Translations under genes and position numbers: made by a program
Notes under the pieces: model-generated
The model's database searches: none
Told to the model about the DNA's origin: nothing
Seen by the model: the letters and a program-made list of their open reading frames with translations, nothing else
Shown: one piece after another, positions 56,601 through 64,000 of the stretch
Numbering within the stretch: position 1 is the first letter of the stretch
Layout: each line of letters opens with the position of its first letter
Source: Lycocorax pyrrhopterus obiensis
Lineage: Eukaryota > Chordata > Aves > Passeriformes > Paradisaeidae
NCBI GenBank assembly: GCA_014706295.1
Contig: JACSVZ010000002.1
Coordinates: forward strand, 132,379,431 to 132,443,430
Reading direction: 5' to 3'
Length of the DNA: 64,000 nucleotides

Positions 56601-59600
56601 TGGTGACCATGAAGGATGTTAGTTGCATTCCTGACTGATGTCTTAGTAGTCAGTCACTTTAGACTATACATCTAACAGTTTCTCAACAGCTCAGAGATAT
56701 TTCACGTTTTCCTAAAAGCGCCAATCCTACAATCTTATAATTATTTTACCATGTTTGGTCTCTCCTACCTTATGATTGAAAAGAACAACACAGCACTCAT
56801 AGCATGAAGATGGTTGCATGACATTCAACTTAATAGCAAACTAATTTTTAGAGCTCAGATCTCCAACAGATCCATAGGTGTGTTCAAAGTATATAACCCC
56901 AACCTGTTTTTTAATTCAGCCTAGTGTGCAGCAGAGCAGCTCTGTTCCCAGTCATCTGGGGGATAGAGGCCAAAAGACAAATCCTAAAGGATGGAAGGTG
57001 TGGAAGATCACTGACTGGATGATTACTGGGATAATGAGTGAAGGAGACTTCTCCTGCCTTTTCAAAACCAGGCCAAGTTCAAGAGGAACAACTTACTGAG
57101 GAACCCAGATTCAGACAAACTGTATTTAATGAACAGTCAATACCCAGCAGAGCTAATAAAGACAGCTTTGATCCCTGCTAGAAAGATTGATGTATCCTGA
57201 CTTTACCAGTCTCGTGCCTCAAAGGACTGAAAGCATTTGCTCAGATCAGTAACAGCATCTGAGCAATAAAGAGCAATATTGAGCTGCTTGGTCAGAAATA
57301 CCATTCTTCAGAAGACAAATCTCAAACAGAAAGAAACTCCTTCCAGATTTTATTTCCAATTCTATCTATCTGAGACAGTTGTTCTATTTGAGATCCCCTT
57401 GTTTGCTATAAGGAATGCTACCTGAAATGAAGACTTTGAGGAAAAAGAAGACATTTGTGTGTAGTACAACTCCTGTGACTCAGGGCAATTAACAAAGCTT
57501 TAGCTGTGCGATTTCAAGCAGAGCAAGAAAAACAAAAACTCCCCCAAACACTGAAATGGAGGAAGCTAAAGTATGTACAAGTCAAAGAGGCACCTGAAGA
57601 GATGCCTTTTCCCCCAGTACTGACAAGGTTGAGAGAGTCCTGACGTCAAATGGAAGTTGCTCAGTGTGCATACCTATGTAGGTCACTCAGGACCTATTTA
57701 GGTCACCTTCTTTGCAGATTTAAGCAAGTAATTTGCTCTTTCAAAGGAAGTAGCTGGTTTAGTCCCACACTTGCAGATTAACACTACAAAGAAGTGTCTA
57801 GTGCCAAAGGCGACACATGCTACACGCACGAATAATCTGAAAAGAAGGGTGGAAGGACATCTTAAAACCTAACAGATCCAAGAAATTAGAACTTATCTAC
57901 ATGGAACAGAGCAGACATCCAGGCAGGCAAATCAGAAATTCTGACAATTTCAATTTAGGAATAAGTAAGGTGCCTTGCTCCTGGTGTTAGAATTTGGCAT
58001 TCATTGCCATGAAGCACACTTAGTCTTACAGCATGGGGAAGATCACATTTTTCACTGAAGATAAAAGAAGCTTATGTTCAGTAATCAGGACAATTTCTAA
58101 GAGAAAGTGGTCTTGTTCCCTATCCCTGGCGGTGTTCAAGGCCAGGCTGGATGAGACTCTGAGCAGCCTGGTCCAGTGGAAGGTGTCCCTGCCCATGGCA
58201 GGGGGGTTGGAACTGGATGATCTTTAAGACCCCTTCCAACCCAAGCCATTCTATGATTCTATGATTCTGCAGCATTACTTGCAGGAGAGGAGCCAGACTG
58301 AATTAAAATAGGTTTCTTCACAATTCCAGGCACTGATGAATGCATCTTGATGTCATGACCTGAAGGGAGGAGGAGGCAAAAAGTCCAAATCCAGTTGCCA
58401 TCTGTTTCCCTAAATTAAAGGGAACAAAAAACCTACACATATGCAGACCACATTTAGAAGTCTGCAAATTTAGTGTATCTAGACCTGACAGATTAAAGAT
58501 ATCAATAACCAGAGGGAAAACAAACAGTTGTGAAACTATCCATTGTGGAAGAAAAAATTAGCAAGTACTTTAGTCATGTTATCTTCCAGAAGATGTTAGA
58601 AATATAGATGTTAGAGATACGGGATAAAATGGAAGGAAGTACTACCAACAACATAGGTTACATTACTGCTGCCCTGCTTATCCAAATTCTAATTATAGGA
58701 AGACTCAAAAAAACTACAAAGCAGTTTATAGTTTACTCTCCTGTCACCCAACAGAAGATGACTTAGTCATACATAAAGCTTACATTGTATTCTTTAGGAT
58801 CTCCTATATTTCAACAGTATAATGGCTTTTCTTCTGATTAAGCCTTTTTGCTGCAGCTCTTCAGTGGGAAAGACTCACAGAATAAAAGTGAGCTATTATA
58901 AATTTTTTTTTTGTAGACAAATGTTTACAAGTCTCACCACGCTACTGAGCGGTGCCAGGCAATCCTGGAATTTTTCTAAATGTGGTTACCTTATATAAGC
59001 CACGTATGCCCTCTGCCTTGTATATCTTTATGAGAGCATCACACATCCCTCTGTATTGCCGCTTGGATGGATCCACGCCAGCGTTATATTGTAGCACAAG
59101 TCGAGTCTTCGTTACCCATATTGGGTTTGTAATGCAGAGAGTCATGGCTCCTGGGAACAGACACAAGTTACACTGATTGTTATGCCAACTCCAAAGCCTG
59201 TCCCAGTTTGTTCAGTCCAGTGTAACACAGGCTTCTACAATGATAAAATTACCTTTCCTACCAGTGTACTCATACTGTTTAAAACAGGCAAAGTTTATGC
59301 CCTCCATTGCTCCCTCTCTCTCCCTTCGAAGCTCACAATCAAGTCCAATTTACTCCTGCTGGGGGTACTTTTGCAGAGCACATGTATTTTTGTACATTCC
59401 TAGGACAGCCCCTTTCTTGCTTCACCTTTCCACAGTTAGTAGTACAATCTGTACTAGATAGGATATTTCTTAATGTACTACTGACTATCCAAGTTATTCT
59501 TCAGTATACAATAATTCAAAATTTAATGGACACCTCTGTGATGAGAAATTTGCTTAATAATATTGACAAATTAATAGCAACAACCTGTTATAGCTTTGTA

Positions 59601-61629
59601 GGTTATTGAAAATACCATTGTAACAGAATCCATTACTATTTTTCATGTCAAACAACATGCCTGATATTTCAACATTAAATGAATGCTTCAAAATCCTAAT
59701 AAAAAGTCTCCTGAATTGCCTGTACAGCATGTAGTGACAGGACAAGGGTGGATGGCTTCAAACTGAAAGAGAGTAGGTTTAGATTAGATATTAGGCAGAA
59801 ATTCTTTACTGTGAGGGTGGTGAGACACTGGAACAGGTTGCCCAGAGAAGTTGCGGATGCCCCATCTCTGGAAGTGTTCAAGGCCAGGCTGGATGGGGCT
59901 TTGATCAACCTGGTCTAGTGAAAGGTGGTCCTGCCCATGACAGGAGGTTGGAACTAGATTATTTTTAAGGTCCCTTCCAACCGAAACCATTCCATGATTC
60001 AACAGGCCTTCTCCTTTCCAGGTCCAAGTGTTAAATATTTAACAAGTTAACAATCTGATAGCAGCAGATTTCTGTAGTTACATTTTGGGATGCAATATAG
60101 CACTAAATATGGAAAACACTTACACAGAATGAAAACAAGGACAAAAGAAATTTTGACAACTGCTAATTCTGCACAAAACTGAGGACCACAGTGACCTATT
60201 TATTTGTGCTAGATATCATTATTTTATGTACAGACAATAGAAGACTGCATTTGGGCTGGAACACTTACACTTGCCACTTGTAAGAAAAAGGTGCACTGAT
60301 ACAGAAAGGCAGCTAGCAGCATATGGAAATGAAACATTAGTTCACTTAATTTAAACTCACCAGCCTCTGCAGCTGACACTAGGTGTTCGCTCGCACTGAG
60401 ACTTTCCATCTTCCCTTCCTTCTTGTAAGCTTTGATGGCATTGTAACTGGAAAATGTAAAACATAATTTAGTAAAGGTGAAAACAGACCTACGTCACAAA
60501 AAACTCAAGCCCAGAATGACATACCTGACTTAAGATCATGGTGCTACACAGCCTCTGAAGAAAAGGTATCCAAACTATCTTTGTTTAATTGATCTCTGAG
60601 CAGTTAGCTCTTTAAAGTGAACTATGGTAATATATATTTAAGTCGTATTATTAAACTGTCAGTACCAATGGGACTGCATCTTGAAAACTACCAGATATCA
60701 AGAATTAGCTTTTAAAGCTCCTTTTTATTGGGAGCCACAGTGCTAGGTATCTACCCTCTAGCTCAGAAATCCACTGAGCTTTCTTCTCTTGACCCAGTTT
60801 GCAATCTTTGTGGATTAAGAAATTGTCAAAAGAAGATGAACTGTCAACAGGAATCTACAGCAAAGCTTAAGGACTGAAGCACAACAATAACAGCGTCTAT
60901 ACAACTGACAAGTGAGCTTTGCATAGGCATACCAGCTAACTGATCCCTAAAATGTTTCAATTCATAGGGATAAGCAGTAAATTAAGTCACAGTAACAGAG
61001 TTAATAAAGTAGAATACTAAAAATTGGGCTTTATAAGCAAAGCCCATCAACTGACAAAAACAATGAAAAAATTGTCACTAAAATGATTAAAAATCAAACA
61101 TTTAGTTTTAGTAGGAAACTTCATGTTCTTTAATTCTTAAGAAATCAATTTAGGTTCTTGCTTTTCGTGAGGTTTTAACCACAGTGTATTGGCACTTTTA
61201 GAGGATTCTTTATGGGTAATATCACTACCTCTCAAGTTCCTTAGTACTTTCACAGCATCAAGGGAATGCACTGTACCTGACAAAGGAACAGGTCTCTGAC
61301 TCAAACTGCTTAAATTCTAAAACAGTAAACCATAATAAAGGGTAACAGACCCAGACTAGCTAAGAGAATCACAAGTTTGTAAGTCATTTAGCACATTTTT
61401 ATACCCCACAAAGAAGACGCAATGTATATCGGAACACTACATCGTGCAGGGCATGACACATTTTACAGTTCTACTTACAAGAAAAAGTAAAGTCCCCAGG
61501 AAGCCCCTGCTCCCACCATGTTCGGAGTTACCCCTTGATACAAGCCTCGTAGTCCTTCATGCTTCCACACAGTGGTCATACAGTGGAGAATCCCATTGTA
61601 CTTTGGCCTCAGCTCCAATCCATCACTCA
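50506..61629 (-). CDS. SLC25A32: Mitochondrial folate/FAD carrier SLC25A32 (exons 2-7; 5' exon outside window)
   Basis: Mitochondrial carrier family protein of the inner membrane, known to import folate into the matrix and also implicated in FAD transport. On minus, exons 61479-61629, 60361-60446, 58990-59150, 52825-52938, 52125-52270 and 50506-50641 join in frame to about 264 residues, equivalent to residue 52 to the end of the 315-residue human protein. Visible features: the carrier pattern [16 protein letters not shown] and GIHGFYKG after each repeat's matrix helix; the second signature PIWVTKTR, with Trp in place of the usual acidic residue, as in folate carriers; and the third signature PYQVVRAR, with Gln in that place. 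The first signature (PLDLVKIR in human) lies in exon 1, beyond 64000. The protein ends GFRKENN. No frame defects. Confidence 0.96.
50642..52124 (-). other. SLC25A32: SLC25A32 intron 6
   Basis: GT-AG intron of 1.5 kb. Nothing else recognised; open frames near 51248-51623 have no domain. Confidence 0.85.
52125..52270 (-). CDS. SLC25A32: SLC25A32 exon 6
   Basis: Codes [39 protein letters not shown] and [10 protein letters not shown] (last codon split). It contains the third carrier signature PYQVVR. Acceptor CTTTTAG, donor GAG|GTAGGT, phase 2. Confidence 0.95.
52271..52824 (-). other. SLC25A32: SLC25A32 intron 5
   Basis: GT-AG intron of 554 bp with a pyrimidine-rich end. It contains a C-run near 52383. 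Nothing else seen. Confidence 0.85.
52825..52938 (-). CDS. SLC25A32: SLC25A32 exon 5
   Basis: Codes [20 protein letters not shown] and [18 protein letters not shown], phase 0 at both ends. The segment through MAYE is identical to human; the loop after it is divergent, as expected for a matrix/cytosolic loop. Donor TTG|GTATGG. Confidence 0.95.
53531..53660 (-). mobile_element. CR1 LINE 3'-end fragment, reverse orientation
   Basis: Begins with the reverse-complement CR1 terminus (GAATCATAGAATCATTTTGA, TTGGAAAAGACCTTTGAGAT, CAAGTCCAACCATAAACC) and continues for about 130 bp. It is therefore in the same orientation as SLC25A32. Confidence 0.9.
55362..55460. repeat. Imperfect tandem duplication, about 50-bp unit
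   Basis: TTAATATTTATTTGATCT...GACTGTAAAG...ATTTTAAAATAA occurs at 55362-55413 and again directly at 55414-55460. The second copy lacks five bases and carries a few substitutions. Confidence 0.9.
58120..58269 (+). mobile_element. CR1 LINE 3'-end fragment
   Basis: TATCCCTGGCGGTGTTCAAG, GCCAGGCTGGATGAGACTCT, GGTTGGAACTGGATGATCTT, CCCTTCCAACCCAAGCC and terminal ATTCTATG repeats. Opposite in orientation to SLC25A32. Confidence 0.95.
58990..59150 (-). CDS. SLC25A32: SLC25A32 exon 4
   Basis: Codes (G)[39 protein letters not shown] and [14 protein letters not shown]. It carries the second carrier signature, with Trp in place of the usual acidic residue. Acceptor TTCCCAG, donor AAG|GTAACC; 161 bp, phase 1 in and 0 out. 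Confidence 0.95.
59151..60360 (-). other. SLC25A32: SLC25A32 intron 3
   Basis: GT-AG intron of 1.2 kb containing a CR1 copy at 59727-60001. Nothing else recognised. Confidence 0.85.
59727..60001 (+). mobile_element. CR1 LINE 3'-end fragment (about 275 bp)
   Basis: Contains CATGTAGTGACAGGACAAGG, GATTAGATATTAGGCAGAAA, GTTGCCCAGAGAAGTTGCGG, TGTTCAAGGCCAGGCTGGAT and GGTCCCTTCCAACC, ending 'CCATTCCATGATTC'. It appears to be the same subfamily as the copy at 26163-26492. Opposite in orientation to the host gene. Confidence 0.95.
60361..60446 (-). CDS. SLC25A32: SLC25A32 exon 3
   Basis: Codes (F)[20 protein letters not shown] and HLVSAAEAG (split Gly): the end of carrier repeat 1 and the start of repeat 2. 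Acceptor TTTTCCAG, donor GCTG|GTGAGT; 86 bp, and the frame closes with both neighbours. Confidence 0.94.
60447..61478 (-). other. SLC25A32: SLC25A32 intron 2
   Basis: GT-AG intron of 1.0 kb, AT-rich, with no recognised repeat. Confidence 0.85.
61479..61629 (-). CDS. SLC25A32: SLC25A32 exon 2
   Basis: Codes (V)[39 protein letters not shown] and [11 protein letters not shown] (split). It covers the matrix helix of carrier repeat 1 and the start of its second transmembrane helix. The acceptor ATAG directly follows a TTTC microsatellite. Donor TCTT|GTAAGT. Confidence 0.95.
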
Positions 61630-61633
61630 CTAT

Positions 61634-61657
61634 GAAAGAAAGAAAGAAAGAAAGAAA
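61634..61657. repeat. (GAAA)6 microsatellite, polypyrimidine tract of the exon 2 acceptor
   Basis: Six perfect GAAA units on plus, read as (TTTC)6 in the SLC25A32 transcript, followed by ATAG and exon 2. The repeat supplies essentially the whole pyrimidine tract. Confidence 0.92.
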
Positions 61658-62399
61658 TTATATTGGAAAACATTTCAGGAAGCATAAAGTTCAACTGCGT
61701 CCAAGCCAACACAGAAGCCCAAAGCAAGCTACAAATGAACACGAAACCTAACTGATCAACAGTATTACAAAAGCATTATTTCACTAGTATGCAAGAGTTG
61801 GAGTTTATAGCTTTATAAGCCTGGAGTTCAAGAACTCAGGAAAAAAAAAGGAGGGGGGGAGGAAAGAAACAAAAAAAAGACAGAACTCCTTAGCTCAGTA
61901 AGAGGAAAGTTCCTATCAATCTGACAAGGCTAAACAAATGCACTTTCGTGCATTTTTGATGAGCAGCAGATTTGAAGTTTTCTGTTTCTTCTTTTTAGCA
62001 CTCCAGCAATTTTGCACCATATTTCAAGTGATATGGATGGGATCCTTGACAACATGTTTCTCTAAGTCGTTTAGACAACTCCCAAGTAACAACTCTTAAA
62101 TTCAAATTTTCTCTTTAAAATGTTCTATAAACCAACGGGTCACATCTTACTGATTCCCAAGCCAGTTTCTACCAGAACACTCAAAGGTTTCTTCTCCCAC
62201 GTAATAACCTAATTGGTTAGCTGGTTGTCCAAATATTCAGAAAATGTCACTTCAAAAAGATAGAAAACACACAAGTTTTTGTCTGACAGACCATGTAGAA
62301 CATGGATGCCCACAAAACTTGGAGTGGTAACTACTATTGCTCCTACCATAACAGCAAGGGAGTAAGTTGATTACTGACGACATACGTGATACGGTGCAT

Positions 62400-62625
62400 G
62401 GTGAGACGACAAGAGGTAACAGACACAAGCTGAAATACAGGGAATTCTGACCAGAACTTTTTATCCAGCAGGGTGGCCAAACACCTGATCAAGTTGCCTG
62501 AAGAGCATCTTTGGAGCTACTCAGAACTCCAGCACACAACTGAGCAAACTGATCTAAGCAGAGCTTATCTGAGCAGGGGGTGAACTCCTTAGCTCTCTTT
62601 GGACCTAAATTACTCTATGATGCCA
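62400..62625 (+). mobile_element. Diverged CR1 LINE fragment
   Basis: The series GACAAGAGGTAACAGACACA, AGCTGAAATACAGGGAATTC, CTGATCAAGTTGCCTGAAGA and GAGCAGGGGGTGAACTCC follows the CR1 3' region in order, with substitutions and gaps. Confidence 0.7.
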
Positions 62626-63179
62626 ACATAGCAGCAGCTTTCATTCTTAATATAGATGTATGGCTGGACTGCAACTGTACTGAAAATTGATCTCCAAGTT
62701 TTACAATTAGTGTAGTTTTTGTGTCCCCATCAAAATTAATCATGGTAAACAGGCATTTTCTGTTCAGTGCCACATTTATTATTCATTCCCCTTGCACTTC
62801 GTGTCTGGTACTGCACACTGTGACAGACTTCAGCATTAAAGACAAAATGCTTTTGCTGAGCACAGTGTGACAAAGCCTCAGCACCTTGACAACCACTCAG
62901 AACTAGAACACAAACATCTCTTTTCTCCCTCCTGTACGAGTGCTGCTAGACCTTTCCCAAAGACATTTCTCAATTATTTTGCCATATAGCCACTAGATCA
63001 AGTTTATAAACATATTAAACAACATGGGAAATCAGAGACATGAATGCAAGTCTTTCTGGCAATGATGCTGCCAAGAATCTCCACAACATCCATTTCTGGT
63101 ATCAGCTCCTACTCCCTGGTTGAAGACAAAACACAGGAACCGTTATTTTCAACCCAAATAAGCATGTGAAAGTATGTGA

Positions 63180-63660
63180 CTCCAAAAGCCACCTAATCCA
63201 AACCTGTACTAAAACCAGCTCTAATTAGATCTGGTTACTTAGGGACATGACCAGTTGACTCCTGAATGTTTCCACGGCTGAAGAGATTACAGCCTCTCTG
63301 GGCAACCTTTTCCAGTATCTGACCATTCTCACAGTAAAATAACTGGAATTTTCCATGTTCATGCTTGTGCCTGTTCCTTTCTGGCCTATGATTTATCTCC
63401 AAGAACCTGGCTTTACCTTCTCTGTGTCTTCCAATAACATTGTCACAGACTGCAATTTTAGCTCCCCTCAGCCTTTTCTTTCTGAGGCCAAACAGATCCT
63501 GTTCTGTCAGCCTGTTCTCCTATGCCATGTGCTCCAGGCCCTTCACCAGTCTGGCGGCCTCCACTGAAATCACACCAGTGTGTCGTTGTCTTCCTTCCTT
63601 GTCCTGGAGAGCCCCAAACTAGACACAGTACTTCTGACATAGTCTTACAAATGGAAAATA
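63180..63660 (-). mobile_element. Old diverged CR1 LINE fragment, reverse orientation
   Basis: In order, reverse-complement CR1 landmarks are recognisable: CCACCTAATCCAAACCTGTA, CCTCTCTGGGCAACCTTTTC, TCTCACAGTAAAATAACTGG, 'GTGCTCCAGGCCCTTCACCA' and GAGAGCCCCAAACTAGACAC. Substitution is heavy, so it is an old insertion. Confidence 0.7.
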
Positions 63661-64000
63661 GAGAGAAAAGAACACTTCTGCTGGCTATGCTTTTCATAAT
63701 GCAGCTCAGGATGCGCCCAACTAGGACACACAATGTTTTAAATCTTGTAAAATGTCTCTCTGATAGTTTGGTTTCAAGATCTTAAAACATCTATGTATCT
63801 ATTTAAGAAAACAATACAAACATACAGTAAAATGTTTCAACCTCTCTAAAAGACAATATGATAAACGGTGGACAAGTTTCTCAAACTAGCAGAAAAGTCA
63901 AGAGAAGTTGCCATGTTTCCCTGTGGAAAAACAAACTAGTTAAAAGAGCTTTCTGCAAAACAATAGCACTACTGTTAACAACCAAGGTTATTACAAAGCT

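Larger units (their letters stand above)
52939..58989 (-). other. SLC25A32: SLC25A32 intron 4 (6 kb)
   Basis: Largest complete intron of this gene in the window. It holds two CR1 fragments (53531-53660 and 58120-58269), TA/TG-rich simple sequence near 53440-53510 and an imperfect tandem duplication at 55362-55460. No extra exon recognised. Confidence 0.85.
61630..64000 (-). other. SLC25A32: SLC25A32 intron 1 (partial)
   Basis: The intron runs off the right edge of the window; exon 1 with the start codon, the first carrier signature and the promoter CpG island are not present. It contains the (GAAA)n tract next to exon 2 and two CR1 relics (62400-62625 and about 63180-63660). Confidence 0.8.

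Noticed and set aside
58942..59176. A separate 74-residue carrier-like gene
   Set aside because: It is SLC25A32 exon 4 extended into the flanking introns; exact splice sites at 58990 and 59150 join it to exons 3 and 5.
61630..64000. SLC25A32 first exon or promoter inside the window
   Set aside because: No minus-strand sequence encoding the first carrier signature and no CpG island occur here; the region is AT-rich with CR1 relics, so exon 1 must lie beyond 64000.

Overview
This window is vertebrate nuclear DNA, almost certainly from a bird. Three multi-exon genes with canonical splice sites lie in the order FZD6 (+), CTHRC1 (+), SLC25A32 (-), which matches the neighbourhood I remember from human chromosome 8q22. 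The interspersed repeats are CR1 LINE 3' ends, several closing on the short ATTCTRTG repeats typical of avian CR1. I see no Alu, L1 or long ERV structures. The species cannot be read from the sequence; nothing is prokaryotic or viral.

Layout. 1-1375: no recognisable gene. 1378-1905: 12-bp minisatellite. 2100-2870: CpG island with the FZD6 promoter and a probable non-coding first exon. 2874-29295: remainder of FZD6, with six coding exons (3075-3254, 20836-21032, 23435-24452, 26833-26981, 28217-28645, 29139-29295) giving 709 residues. 29296 to about 31130: FZD6 3'UTR. About 31.1-39.8 kb: intergenic, nothing recognised. 39830-40540: CpG island of CTHRC1. 40285-47007: CTHRC1 in four coding exons (40285-40425, 43822-44043, 45443-45659, 46865-47007) giving 240 residues, with a poly(A) signal at 47277. 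47.3-50.5 kb: probable SLC25A32 3'UTR and intergenic sequence. 50506-61629: SLC25A32 exons 7 to 2 on the minus strand. Its first exon and promoter lie beyond 64000.

Function. FZD6 is a seven-pass Wnt receptor and CTHRC1 a secreted glycoprotein reported to stabilise Wnt-Frizzled-Ror2 complexes in planar cell polarity signalling, so two genes of one pathway are same-strand neighbours. SLC25A32 is the mitochondrial inner-membrane folate/FAD carrier and is unrelated in function. It converges tail-to-tail on CTHRC1.

The exon models were built by hand from splice consensus, reading-frame continuity and recall of the human proteins. All phases close without frameshifts or premature stops. I found no previously undescribed system. 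The most notable points are a GC-AG intron in FZD6, a minisatellite open in several frames beside the FZD6 promoter, three upstream ORFs in the FZD6 leader, and an SLC25A32 splice acceptor whose pyrimidine tract is a TTTC microsatellite.
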